A DNA stretch of 64,000 nt, from the NCBI GenBank assembly GCA_003248775.1, contig QFQX01000018.1, positions 1-64,000 of the forward strand, read 5' to 3'. Origin of the DNA: Shinella sp. (GTDB taxonomy: Bacteria; Pseudomonadota; Alphaproteobacteria; Rhizobiales; Rhizobiaceae). The position numbers and the translations under genes were made by a program. The notes below the pieces were generated by a model, which did no database searches, was not told the origin of the DNA, and saw only the letters and a program-made list of their open reading frames with translations. Below are positions 1 through 10,573 of this stretch, in pieces (the stretch's first letter is position 1; each line of letters begins with the position of its first letter).

Positions 1-251
1 CGGTCCAATCATGTGTGCCCTGCAGGCACGCCCCGCCCTGTTTCAGGCGAGAGGGAGACCATTCTCATCCAGCCCCCGGGGCCTGCTCCGCGTTTCGAAC
101 AGGCCACCGGGTCACCGGCCCCGCCTCGCCGGCAACGCAAGCCGGTGTAACCGCGACGGGACGGATGGATTGTAGGCCCGGGCAGGCCGTGCGGGGATTT
201 TGCGGGAAAACGGGGAAGAAAGGGGGGACACTGCGAGAGGAGGTGAAGCCT

Positions 252-363
252 GCCCCTCATCCCCCTGCCGGGACCTTCTCCCCGCAAGCGGGGAGAAGGG
301 GCGTTGGGCGCGACGTCAGCATTCCCTCTCCCTGCTTGCGGGGAGAGGGTCAGGGTGAGGGGC
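252..363. repeat. Palindromic repeat, family A, two-armed copy
   Basis: Two inverted-repeat arms built on CTTCTCCCCGC..GCGGGGAGAAG and CCCTCTCCCTGC..GCGGGGAGAGGG, bounded by GCCCCTCATCC and GGTGAGGGGC. The same family recurs at 3306, 6654, 20001, 25946, 29181 and 30610. It resembles the short mosaic palindromes common in rhizobial genomes. It lies downstream of the minus-strand pseudouridine synthase. The rest of positions 1-404 holds only unconvincing open frames, and I see no gene there. Confidence 0.85.
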
Positions 364-404
364 GTTCGCGGTGATGCATTGAATTGGAGTAGAAGATAAA
401 GCTC

Positions 405-1217
405 CTACTGCGCCGCCTTGGCCGCAACAAGGCTTCGCAAGTCCTCGACTTCCTTGTCCGTCAGCGAACGGACGGCGCCTTTTTCGAGGTCGCCGAGGGG
501 GAGGTTGCCGATCGAGACGCGCAGGAGGCGGAGGGTGGCGATGTCGAGAGCTTCGAGCATGCGGCGGATCTGGCGGTTGCGGCCTTCGTCGAGAACGACT
601 TCCAGCCATGAATTCCTGTCGCCTTCGCGCAGTTTCGTGACACTTTCGGCGTGGAGAAGCTCGCCGTCATGGCGGATGCCGGACGTCAGGGCTTGGAGCA
701 TCTCATCGGTGGCGATGCGGTCGATCTGGACGTGGTAGGTCTTCGGCACATGGGTCTCTGGATCGAGCAGGCTTTGGGAGAATTCCGTGTCGTTGGTGAA
801 GAGCAGCAGGCCCTCGCTCGCCTTGTCGAGGCGGCCGACGGGGGAGAGGTGGGTATGGTTGAGATCCTTCAGGCAATCGAAGACCGTCGGGCGCCCTTCG
901 GGGTCGTGACGTGTGGTGACGAGGCCGCGCGGCTTGTTCAGCATCAGGTAGACGCGCTTTTCCGCAGTCACCGGCTTGCCATCCACGGCAATCGCCTCGT
1001 CCGACAGATCCACCCAGGTCTGCAGGTCCCTGACGATGCGACCGGCCAGCGACACGCGCCCTGCGGTCACCAGTTCCTCGGCCTGGGTGCGGGAGCAATA
1101 GCCCAGTTTCGAGAGCGCCCGGGCAATGGTGGCGCGCTTGCCGCCCTGAGACGCTTCCGGCTTGCGGGCAGGTGCGGGTTTCGGCTGTTTGCGGATGTCT
1201 TTCCGTTCCCGTGGCAT
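405..1217 (-). CDS. RsuA/RluB-family rRNA pseudouridine synthase
   Basis: Converts a uridine in ribosomal RNA to pseudouridine in the cytoplasm. The protein has a basic, disordered N-terminus rich in Lys, Arg and Pro. An S4 RNA-binding domain follows (ATIARALSKLGYCSRTQAEELV, written here only as a region of about 22 residues near position 30), then the catalytic domain with the family signature GRLDKASEGLLLFTND, whose Asp is the catalytic residue, and the late RNRQIRRML motif. This is the RsuA/RluB/RluE/RluF branch; which uridine it modifies cannot be told, though RluB is likely. I chose the ATG at 1217 because AGGGAA lies about 6 bases upstream; in-frame starts reach back to 1280. The gene stands alone, diverging from prmB. 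Confidence 0.88.
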   Translation of the reverse strand: MPRERKDIRKQPKPAPARKPEASQGGKRATIARALSKLGYCSRTQAEELVTAGRVSLAGRIVRDLQTWVDLSDEAIAVDGKPVTAEKRVYLMLNKPRGLVTTRHDPEGRPTVFDCLKDLNHTHLSPVGRLDKASEGLLLFTNDTEFSQSLLDPETHVPKTYHVQIDRIATDEMLQALTSGIRHDGELLHAESVTKLREGDRNSWLEVVLDEGRNRQIRRMLEALDIATLRLLRVSIGNLPLGDLEKGAVRSLTDKEVEDLRSLVAAKAAQ

Positions 1218-1388
1218 CTTGTGTTCCCTGACATCATGCGTTCCCATGACAGGATCTGTCGACCCGCCGGCCTTTGTCATTCCTGAGCAACGTCCGGCGA
1301 CAGCAAGCGGCGATCCTGCGTTTGGAATTGCCGGAACATTTCCAGCGAAAATGGAATCGCCTTCAATACTCTATCTCTTTGTTTTGGC

Positions 1389-1432
1389 GTAATTCCGCAC
1401 GCAAAACCACTTCGCACTTTTGCTGGAATTGC
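1389..1432. repeat. Short mosaic palindrome, family C
   Basis: A 44-base element with ends GTAATTCC / GGAATTGC and core CGCAAAACCACTTCGCACTT. A near copy lies at 31777-31820. A version with the same core but different pairing arms lies at 10181-10225. It sits between the pseudouridine synthase and prmB. Confidence 0.75.
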
Positions 1433-1513
1433 TGTAGAGCGTCTGCAATAAGACCATGCCTGCCGTTCATCAACCGGCAATAGGCGAGACGGCGCAAGTT
1501 TGGAGTGAAGAGA

Positions 1514-2443
1514 ATGGCGAATCAGGACGACATTACCGGTGAACTCATAACGCTGCGCGATTACTGGCGCTATGCGATCTCCCGCTTCAATGCGGCGGAT
1601 CTCAGCTACGGTCACGGAACGACGACTGCGAGCGACGATGCGGCCTTTCTGCTGCTGGATTCTCTCGATCTGCCGATCGATGCGCTCGATCCGTTCCTCG
1701 ATGCGCGGTTGCTGTCTTCCGAACGCAGGCTTCTGGCCGATCGGATCGATGCGCGCGTAAGGACCCGCAAGCCTTCGGCCTATCTCACCGGCCGGTCCTA
1801 TATCCAGGGCGTGCGTTTCCATGTGGACGAACGGGTGATCGTGCCGCGTTCGCATATCGGGGAAATCCTGTTTGCCGAATATCTCAATCCGCAGGGCTCG
1901 TCCTTCCTGCCGGATCCGATGGCGGTCGAGAGCGCCGTCGACATCTGCACCGGTTCCGGTTGCCTTGCGGTCCTCGCCGCAAAGTTCCTGCCGAACGCGG
2001 CGGTCGATGCGGTCGATCTTTCGGCCGATGCGCTGGAAGTCGCCAAGCTTAATCTCAGGGAGCATGAGGTCGAGGATCAGGTGAGCCTGTTCGAAGGCGA
2101 CCTGTTCGCACCGCTTGCGGGACGCAGGTACGACCTCATCATCACCAATCCGCCCTATGTGGACCATGCCGCGATGGACGACTATCCGGCGGAGTTCCGG
2201 GCCGAACCGGTGATGGCCCATGATGGCGGCGAGGACGGCCTCGATCTCGTCAGGAAAATTCTCGAGGAGGCCGCGGATTACCTCAATCCGGGCGGCGGCA
2301 TGATCTGCGAGATCGGCTCGGGCCGCGAAATCCTCGAGGAGGAATTCCCGCATCTGGAATTCGTCTGGCTGGAAACGGCGGAATCGCAGGATGCCGTGTT
2401 CTGGATCACGGCGGAAGCGCTGGGTGTCGAGGGGCTGGTGTAA
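1514..2443 (+). CDS. prmB: 50S ribosomal protein L3 glutamine methyltransferase PrmB
   Basis: Methylates a glutamine of ribosomal protein L3 using S-adenosylmethionine. About 309 residues, the usual length for the HemK/PrmB family. The N-terminal helical domain is followed by the SAM-binding motif VDICTGSGCLAV and the diagnostic active-site motif TNPPY, which binds the glutamine side chain. The stretch RSYIQGVRFHVDERVIVPRS before the SAM site is closer to PrmB than to PrmC. I chose ATG 1514, preceded by GGAG at 1502-1505; a GTG at 1505 is possible but overlaps that ribosome site. It is a single gene with repeats on both sides. Confidence 0.9.
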   Translation: MANQDDITGELITLRDYWRYAISRFNAADLSYGHGTTTASDDAAFLLLDSLDLPIDALDPFLDARLLSSERRLLADRIDARVRTRKPSAYLTGRSYIQGVRFHVDERVIVPRSHIGEILFAEYLNPQGSSFLPDPMAVESAVDICTGSGCLAVLAAKFLPNAAVDAVDLSADALEVAKLNLREHEVEDQVSLFEGDLFAPLAGRRYDLIITNPPYVDHAAMDDYPAEFRAEPVMAHDGGEDGLDLVRKILEEAADYLNPGGGMICEIGSGREILEEEFPHLEFVWLETAESQDAVFWITAEALGVEGLV

Positions 2444-2478
2444 GGCGGGTCGATCGGATGAGGTAGTGGTCCGGGGCT

Positions 2479-2726
2479 ACCCCCCCTCTGCCTTGCCGGC
2501 GTTCGTCGCTGCAATCGATTCACAGGATCGATTGCTCGACTTCGTCGACCGCTCCTCACCCCCCTCAAGGGGGGAGATCAGATGGGGCTGGCACAGCGTT
2601 GCATCGTGAGCGCTGAAATCCGTGATGTGAGAATCCACAAGAACAGCAGTCGATGAGCGCAGAAAGGCCAGCCGCGAGCCGATCTCCCCCCTTGAGGGGG
2701 AGATGCCTGGCAAGGCAGAGGGGGGT
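2479..2726. repeat. Paired inverted palindromic repeats, family B
   Basis: The 2444-2825 gap carries two copies of a second repeat family in opposite orientation. The left copy begins CCCCCTCTGCCTTGCCGG and has the hairpin CCCCCCTCAAGGGGGG at 2559-2574. The right copy has GATCTCCCCCCTTGAGGGGG at 2681-2700 and ends GGCAAGGCAGAGGGGGG. The whole reads as one imperfect inverted repeat. The same family is found inside cobN near 18170-18365. No gene is seen in this gap. Confidence 0.8.
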
Positions 2727-2825
2727 GAACCCAGCCAGCAACCTTTCGTCATATAGTCCGAACAGTCGCATGTATGCCGGCATGACGATGTCCCTGCATC
2801 CGTCAGTAACGTACGGACGCGAAGC

Positions 2826-3152
2826 TCAATCCTTCTTGATGCTCATCAACACATCCCAGAGGTCGGCGCCGGTCTCGAAGACGGCGGCGTTGGCCTTGTA
2901 GCCGATTTCGGCGGTCTTCATGTCGATCAGTTCGGAGCCGAGGTCGACATTGGAAGTGTCGTCGAAGGTGGCGCTTTTCGATGGGGAGACGCTGGCCGAT
3001 ACGCCGCCGTAGGGCTGGCCGGTCAGGCTGGTTTCGAGGCGGCTGTAGCCGGGTGTGCTGGCGTTCGCGACATTGTTGGCAGTGGCGGCAAGGCGCTTCG
3101 TGTTCGCCTGCAAGCCTGACGATGCGATATTCAGAACTGCCGAAATGCCCAT
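2826..3152 (-). CDS. Flagellar basal-body rod-type protein (FlgC-like)
   Basis: A 108-residue protein with the flagellar rod signature at its N-terminus (SGLQANTKRLAATANNVANA, then STPGYSR) and the C-terminal helix characteristic of rod and hook proteins (VDLGSELIDMKTAEIGYKAN, then AAVFETGADLWD). These paired helices normally pack together in the axial rod. It is shorter than a typical FlgC of about 135-140 residues and lies outside any flagellar operon here, so whether it is built into the flagellum is unknown. The start at 3152 is preceded by GAGGG; an in-frame ATG three codons earlier would overlap that site. It is transcribed on the same strand as the gcv operon upstream but lies 240 bases beyond gcvP. 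Confidence 0.78.
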   Translation of the reverse strand: MGISAVLNIASSGLQANTKRLAATANNVANASTPGYSRLETSLTGQPYGGVSASVSPSKSATFDDTSNVDLGSELIDMKTAEIGYKANAAVFETGADLWDVLMSIKKD

Positions 3153-3305
3153 GCCGTCCATCCCTCGAAGATCGGGCGTCGAAAACCCGGATGGGATGGT
3201 TCTACAGAGGCCGGTTTAGCAAAGGTTGAAGGGGCAGGGTTAGCGATCCGCCTGGGATTGCGGTCGCTTGTACCGAAACGGGACGGTGTGGGTCGGATGG
3301 GATGA

Positions 3306-3354
3306 GCCCCTAATCCGCCCTTCGGGCACCTTCTCCCCGCGAGCGGGGAGAAGG
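3306..3354. repeat. Palindromic repeat, family A, single-armed copy
   Basis: One arm only: GCCCCTAATCCGCCCTTCGG followed by the hairpin CTTCTCCCCGC..GCGGGGAGAAG. It lies between the gcvP stop and the flagellar-type gene, where it could fold in the transcript downstream of gcvP. Confidence 0.8.
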
Positions 3355-3390
3355 AAGGGCAAGGAACGAGCCTCGCCATAAACAATCCGC

Positions 3391-6251
<2,861 letters not shown>

Positions 6252-6255
<4 letters not shown>

Positions 6256-6614
6256 GCGATCAGCTCTTTGTAGGCGGATTCATCAAGCAGTGCATCGGCA
6301 TCCGAAACGTTCTTGAGCTTCAGCTTGAAGAACCAGGCTGCACCTTCGGGATCGGAATTGACGAGCGACGGGTCATCGACGATCGCCTGGTTGATTTCGG
6401 TCACTTCGCCGTCAAGCGGACAATAGACCTCGGAAGCAGCCTTCACGCTCTCGACGGTGGCGGCTTCTCCGTTCTTGTCGAAGGCAGCGCCGACTTCGGG
6501 GAGCTCGACGAAGACGAGGTCGCCGAGCTGGTCGGCGGCATGACGGGTGATCCCGACCGTTGCCACATCGCCCTCGATCTTCAGCCATTCGTGTTCTGCG
6601 GTGAATTTCAGCAT
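6252..6614 (-). CDS. gcvH: Glycine cleavage system H protein
   Basis: Lipoyl carrier of the glycine cleavage system that shuttles the aminomethyl group between GcvP, GcvT and lipoamide dehydrogenase. About 120 residues, the usual size. The lipoylation lysine is in GEAATVESVKAASEVYCPL (the VESVKA lysine). The start at 6614 gives the normal N-terminus MLKFTAEHEWL; in-frame codons further upstream are unlikely to be used. It overlaps gcvP by four bases. A family A repeat separates it from gcvT, which is unusual inside an operon. Confidence 0.96.
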
Positions 6615-6653
6615 GTGTTCGTTCCTCTCTCGGAAATCTGAATTCTCAGGATT

Positions 6654-6773
6654 GCCCCTCATCCCCCTGCCGGCCCCTGCCGGTACCTTCTCCCCGCAAG
6701 CGGGGAGAAGAGGCGAGCCGCACCGTTGCCGTTCCCTCTCCCTGCTTGCGGGGAGAGGGTCAGGGTGAGGGGC
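6654..6773. repeat. Palindromic repeat, family A, two-armed copy inside the gcv operon
   Basis: Two arms with the CTTCTCCCCGC..GCGGGGAGAAG and CCCTCTCCCTGC..GCGGGGAGAGG hairpins, lying between gcvT and gcvH. The left end carries a small duplication of CCCCTGCCGG. In the transcript it would form stable hairpins between the two cistrons, which could affect mRNA processing or relative expression. Confidence 0.83.
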
Positions 6774-6800
6774 AAATGGCGGCCAGGAATGTTCATGCGG

Positions 6801-7964
6801 TCAGCGTTTGTAGGTCGGGGTGATGAAGGGAAGCGTCGCGACGGTGACGGGCAGGTACTTGCCGCGCACCTCGGCGAAGAGTTCGGTACCGGCTTCGGTG
6901 AATTCAGCGGGCACGTAGCCCATGGCCACCGGACTTTCGACACTCGGGCCGAAACCGCCGGAGGTCACGTGTCCGACGCGGTTCCTGCCTTCGGCATCGG
7001 AGAACAGGTCCGAAGGCGGCCGTACCGGGGCCTTGCCCTGAGGCTTCAGGCCGACGCGGCGGCGGGGCGTGCCGTTTTCGAGTTCTGCGAGAATGCGGGC
7101 AGCGCCGGGAAAGCCGCCTTCGCGCTCACCGCCCTTGCGACGGGCCTTCTGGATCGCCCATTCGAGACCGCCCTCGATCGGGGAGGTGGTGGTGTCGATA
7201 TCGCTGCCATAGAGGCAGAGACCGGCCTCGAGGCGCAGGCTGTCGCGGGCGCCGAGTCCTATGGGTGCACAGTCGGGGTGGCCCAGCAGCGCCCTGGCGA
7301 TTTCTACCGCCCGGTCGGACGGAACGGAAATCTCGAAACCGTCCTCGCCGGAATAGCCGGAACGGGACACGATGCAGGGAACGTCGTGAAGGTCGAGGTC
7401 GCGCACGTCCATGAAGCGCATGGCGACGAGGCCCGGCCAGAGTTCGGCCAGCACGGTTTCTGCGCGGGGCCCCTGCAGGGCAAGAAGCGCCCGGTCGTCG
7501 AGCAGGGTGATGTCGCAGGTATCGCCGAGGCCGGCCCGCATGTGGGCCACGTCCTGATCCTTGCAGGCGGCGTTGACGACGACCAGCAGGTGGTCGCCGC
7601 GGTTGGTGATCATCAGGTCGTCGAGAATGCCGCCGTTTTCGTCGGTGAAGAAGCCATAGCGCTGACGGCCCGGCTTGAGGCCGAGAATGTCGACGGGAAC
7701 GAGGCGTTCCAGCGCGAGTGCCGCATCCCCGTAGCGTCCGGACTTCGCACGGACGAGAACCTGGCCCATGTGGGAAACGTCGAACAGTCCACAGTGACTG
7801 CGGGTGTAGAGATGTTCCTTCAATACGCCGGCCGGGTATTGGACCGGCATTTCATAGCCGGCAAACGGCACGATGCGGGCGCCAAGTTCTACATGAAGAT
7901 CGAAAAGCGGTGTTCGCTTCAGGGGCGAGTCGTGTGGCAGGGACGGATCCAAGAAGGCCTCCAT
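6801..7964 (-). CDS. gcvT: Glycine cleavage system aminomethyltransferase, T protein
   Basis: Transfers the methylene group from aminomethyl-lipoyl GcvH to tetrahydrofolate and releases ammonia. 387 residues, close to the family length of 360-380. The folate-binding region motifs are present (FAGYEMPVQYPAGVLKEH, then GLFDVSHMGQ), as are the middle motif SRSGYSGEDGFEISVP and the C-terminal barrel with RVGHVTSGGFGPSV. It is the first gene of the operon, about 50 bases downstream of the glycine riboswitch. The ATG at 7964 has only a weak ribosome site. A TTG five codons inside follows a GGAGG and is an alternative. Confidence 0.95.
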   Translation of the reverse strand: MEAFLDPSLPHDSPLKRTPLFDLHVELGARIVPFAGYEMPVQYPAGVLKEHLYTRSHCGLFDVSHMGQVLVRAKSGRYGDAALALERLVPVDILGLKPGRQRYGFFTDENGGILDDLMITNRGDHLLVVVNAACKDQDVAHMRAGLGDTCDITLLDDRALLALQGPRAETVLAELWPGLVAMRFMDVRDLDLHDVPCIVSRSGYSGEDGFEISVPSDRAVEIARALLGHPDCAPIGLGARDSLRLEAGLCLYGSDIDTTTSPIEGGLEWAIQKARRKGGEREGGFPGAARILAELENGTPRRRVGLKPQGKAPVRPPSDLFSDAEGRNRVGHVTSGGFGPSVESPVAMGYVPAEFTEAGTELFAEVRGKYLPVTVATLPFITPTYKR

Positions 7965-8012
7965 TCTGGGCGCTGACGCGCCGGCTCAGATCATGGCACG
8001 GTTGTGCCGGTT

Positions 8013-8184
8013 CGTGAGCCCCCTCTGTCCCTTTGCCTGAGATTGTTATCCCTTCGGCGCTCCCTTCCTTTTACGAAAGGGTTCTCTCCAGAGTTCAGTC
8101 GGCACCTTGTGGTCCTTTAGCCTGAGAGTTTCCGGGGCGGTTGCTCCTTCGGCACCGGATCGAACCGGTTTCTCCCTACAAGGT
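8013..8184 (-). ncRNA. Tandem glycine riboswitch upstream of gcvT
   Basis: Read on the minus strand, two glycine aptamers follow one another. Aptamer 1 has GGTGCCGAAGGAGCAA and then CTCAGGCTAAAGGACCAC. Aptamer 2 has GGAGAGAACC, GCGCCGAAGGGATAAC and TCTCAGGCAAAGGGACAGAG. The short linker between them, and the pairing of CTTGTAGG at the start with ACCACAAGG, fit the known two-aptamer arrangement. In this class glycine binding normally switches on the cleavage genes. The position just ahead of gcvT agrees. The expression platform would be the roughly 50 bases between 8013 and the gcvT start. Confidence 0.95.
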
Positions 8185-8192
8185 TGACCGGC

Positions 8193-8220
8193 ATTATCTG
8201 TGACGCGGGTCGCTTGGCAA
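8193..8220 (-). promoter_or_regulatory. Probable sigma-70 promoter of the gcv operon
   Basis: On the minus strand, TTGCCA (8215-8220) and GATAAT (8193-8198) are separated by 16 bases. The expected transcript start falls within a few bases of the first aptamer, which supports the assignment. Confidence 0.6.
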
Positions 8221-8293
8221 GAGGCTAGTGTCGTTCTCAGCCAAATTTTTGTCGCGTCGCAATAGGTCTGAATAGGTGCTCGACGCGGGATCG

Positions 8294-8476
8294 TCAGTTC
8301 TTGTGCTCGGGGAGACCCTTGAGTTTGGTGCTGGCGAAGTCTTCCAGTTCCTTCTCCGTCATCGATTTCAACATTTCTCGGGAGGCGCCCTTGAGCTCTC
8401 CCTTCGGAATTTCGCCGCGCTTTGCTGCCAAAGCTGCGCCTGCGGCGCGCTGCTGGGCTCGAGATTTTGCCGGCAT
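8294..8476 (-). CDS. DUF3008 family small protein
   Basis: A 60-residue basic protein beginning MPAKSRAQQRAAGAALAAKR and ending KTxKGLPEHKN-like (STKLKGLPEHKN). This matches the DUF3008 family of small proteins common in proteobacteria and of unknown function. It is rich in Ala, Lys and Arg, has no membrane segment and is probably cytoplasmic. It sits alone between the glycine riboswitch and the copper genes. The function cannot be deduced. Confidence 0.85.
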   Translation of the reverse strand: MPAKSRAQQRAAGAALAAKRGEIPKGELKGASREMLKSMTEKELEDFASTKLKGLPEHKN

Positions 8477-8644
8477 GATGGTTTTTCCTTCTTTTTCTCG
8501 AGAAGTCTTGCCACTTTCTCGGAGATGTTTGGTTCAGGACAAACTTCCGCGGGGCGTTTCGGGTTCCAATTGTCGCACGGGAATTTCGGTTTTGCCTTGA
8601 TTGATGATTCCGGATAATCAGAAGGTCGAGGAGCGGAAGGGGCC

Positions 8645-9016
8645 ATGACCAGACGGACGGGTATAGCGACATTGGTGACGCGCATGCTGTGCGTGATCGC
8701 GCTCCTGTCTCTCGGCCTCGCGCACAAGCCGCCACAGGTGATGGCGGCCGCGATCGAAACCGCCGCGCTCATTCTGCCCGACGGCACCTATGCCGATATC
8801 TGCCTTAGCGATTCGGCAATCAAGCACCCTTCGGCAACGCTTTACTGCGAAGCCTGCATGCTGGCGGGTTCAACGCTGGTGCCGCAGCCCGACACGGATG
8901 GCTGGCTACTCTCCAACTTCCCGAGCCTTCACAATGCACAGAAGGCAGTCGTTGCTCATCTTATCCAGAAAGCGGTCGAACGGCCGCGTTCGCGCGCGCC
9001 TCCCGTCGTCTCCTGA
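8645..9016 (+). CDS. Small exported cysteine-containing protein, copper-associated context
   Basis: A 123-residue protein with an N-terminal hydrophobic segment (residues about 10-27) that looks like a signal peptide or anchor. A region with paired acidic and cysteine residues follows (DICLSDSA, then CEACMLAG). It resembles small secreted DUF2946-like proteins of alphaproteobacteria that often precede copper-handling genes, but I cannot assign the family firmly. A purine-rich AAGGGG precedes the ATG. The YcnI-PCu(A)C fusion starts about 95 bases downstream on the same strand, so the pair may be one transcript. A role in periplasmic metal binding is inference from context and the Cys pair. Confidence 0.65.
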   Translation: MTRRTGIATLVTRMLCVIALLSLGLAHKPPQVMAAAIETAALILPDGTYADICLSDSAIKHPSATLYCEACMLAGSTLVPQPDTDGWLLSNFPSLHNAQKAVVAHLIQKAVERPRSRAPPVVS

Positions 9017-9112
9017 TCGCATTCGCTTTCAACGACATTCACACGCCTGAAACAGGCATATCGCCGGCAGTCGTCCGCCATGGGCTGAGATGTGCCGGTC
9101 AGGAGACAAGAC

Positions 9113-10111
9113 ATGAAAAAACTTCTTTCGCTCGGCACCGCCGCCATCGGTTTGCTTAACGCAGGTGGCGCCTTCGCGCACGCCTCCTTTGCCAACGAAC
9201 CTGTCAAGCCGGAATCCTATTTCGTCGCGGTACTGCAGCTCCCACACGGTTGCAAAGGCAAGCCAACCAATGAGGTCCGGGTCACGTTGCCGGAAGGCTT
9301 CGTTTTCGCCAAGCCTCAGCCCAAGGCAGGATGGGAACTGGAAATCATAAAGGGCGACTATCAGAAATCCTATGACGACCAAGGACAGAAGGTAACATCC
9401 GGTCCGATCGAGATCCGCTGGAAGGGTGGCGATCTGCCGGACGAATTTTACGACACCTTTGCAATCCGCGGGAAGGTAAGCGGCATAGAGGCCGGCGGAA
9501 GCCTGGCTTTCAAGACGATCCAGCTTTGCGGCACTGACGGCAAAGTACTCTGGGACGAGGTTGCCGCTCCGGGCGTCAATCCACATTCTCTGAAGAACCC
9601 GGCTCCTGTCATCAAGGTTGCCGGCGGCGATGATGCCATGCCGGGCATGGCGGGTCATGACATGCAGGGACAAGGCGCGATGAGTGGTTCCGATGCCGGG
9701 GCAGCACCTGCCAAGACCATGGAGGCCGCGAAGGTTGGCGATATCGAACTTTCGGCGGGCTTTACCAAGGCCATGCTGCCGGGGCAGCCGGTTGGAGGCG
9801 GTTTTGTCACCATCAAGAATGGCGGCGCTTCTGATGACAGGCTGGTCTCGGTAGAATCTCCAGTCGCAGGTCGCGTCGAGCTTCATGAAATGGCGATGGT
9901 CAACGATGTCATGAAGATGCGTCAGTTGAATGAAGGAATTCCGGTTCCTGCCGGTCAAACCGTCGAATTGAAGCCCGGCGCGCTGCACATGATGTTCTTC
10001 CAGGTCAAGCAGCCGTTCGTCGAGGGCGGCAGCGTTCCGGTAAAGCTTACCTTCGAGAAGGCGGGCACGGTCGAGATTGTGCTTCCGGTCGGTCCGGCCA
10101 AGGGCAAGTAA
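9113..10111 (+). CDS. Fused YcnI-like (DUF1775) and PCu(A)C periplasmic copper protein
   Basis: A 332-residue protein with a signal peptide (residues 1 to about 22). The mature chain is expected to begin with His (AFA-HASF), as in YcnI proteins, where that N-terminal His binds copper. Residues 23-170 match the YcnI/DUF1775 domain. A linker rich in Met, His and Asp follows (MPGMAGHDMQGQGAMSG). The last 115 residues form a PCu(A)C copper chaperone domain with its Met and His ligands (ELHEMAMV, VMKM, LHMMF). PCu(A)C proteins deliver copper to the oxidase CuA or CuB centre. The start at 9113 has AGGAG seven bases upstream; an in-frame GTG at 9092 is less likely. The two domains are separate proteins in many bacteria. 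Confidence 0.87.
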   Translation: MKKLLSLGTAAIGLLNAGGAFAHASFANEPVKPESYFVAVLQLPHGCKGKPTNEVRVTLPEGFVFAKPQPKAGWELEIIKGDYQKSYDDQGQKVTSGPIEIRWKGGDLPDEFYDTFAIRGKVSGIEAGGSLAFKTIQLCGTDGKVLWDEVAAPGVNPHSLKNPAPVIKVAGGDDAMPGMAGHDMQGQGAMSGSDAGAAPAKTMEAAKVGDIELSAGFTKAMLPGQPVGGGFVTIKNGGASDDRLVSVESPVAGRVELHEMAMVNDVMKMRQLNEGIPVPAGQTVELKPGALHMMFFQVKQPFVEGGSVPVKLTFEKAGTVEIVLPVGPAKGK

Positions 10112-10124
10112 GCGCGCCGTCGCT

Positions 10125-10228
10125 AAAGCGTATCGCGATCTTTCAGATTCGCTCTCTACGCTTTAAGACCTTGTTTGATCGCATGTCGTTGCCGCAAAAC
10201 CGCTGCACACTCTTGCGCGACATGCTTT
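10125..10228. repeat. Mosaic palindrome downstream of the copper gene
   Basis: Two parts. An 8-bp perfect stem AAAGCGTA (10125-10132) pairs with TACGCTTT (10157-10164). A second palindrome at 10181-10225 has arms GCATGTCG / CGACATGC around the core GCAAAACCGCTGCACACT. That core is shared with the elements at 1389 and 31777, whose arms are different. It may also serve as a transcript end for the copper gene, but no T-run follows. Confidence 0.7.
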
Positions 10229-10297
10229 AGTGACGAAGGCCGCGTCCGTGAAACGGCGCGGCCTTTTCTGGTTGGAAAGCCGTCTGGGCGAAAGCGG

Positions 10298-10573
10298 TCA
10301 GGAAGTCGAGTTCTTGTATGCCTCGATGGTTTCCCTGACCGAAGACTGTTCGATCCGTCGCTGGCCGGCAGACAGGAAGAAAAGCGCGAGAGCCGGAGGC
10401 TGGGCTATGTTGGCGAGTGCGCGCAGACGGAAGTCGTTGCTTTCCTCAGCCTTGTCCATCACATCGCGTGCATACTCTTCAACATAAGTGGTGCGCGAAA
10501 CCCTCTGTGGCGGCTTGATGGGCTCCATCGCATATGCGGCGGTATTCGCCGAAACCGTAACAATTTGTGCCAT
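10298..10573 (-). CDS. Hypothetical protein
   Basis: A 91-residue protein starting MAQIVTVSANTAAYAMEPIK. It is mostly hydrophilic with predicted helices; a short hydrophobic run (PPALALFFLSA) lies near residue 63. No known motif was recognised. I chose the ATG at 10573 because GGTGA lies five bases upstream; an earlier in-frame ATG at 10585 is possible. Base composition and the intact frame suggest a real gene, but no function can be offered. The 370-base gap beyond its start holds no other gene; it contains the inverted pair TATGTC-N7-GACATA at 10835-10853. Confidence 0.55.
   Translation of the reverse strand: MAQIVTVSANTAAYAMEPIKPPQRVSRTTYVEEYARDVMDKAEESNDFRLRALANIAQPPALALFFLSAGQRRIEQSSVRETIEAYKNSTS

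Noticed and set aside
15..374. Open frames on both strands at the left edge
   Set aside because: No family motif, Arg/Pro/Gly-rich sequence, and they run into the family A repeat; not supported as genes.
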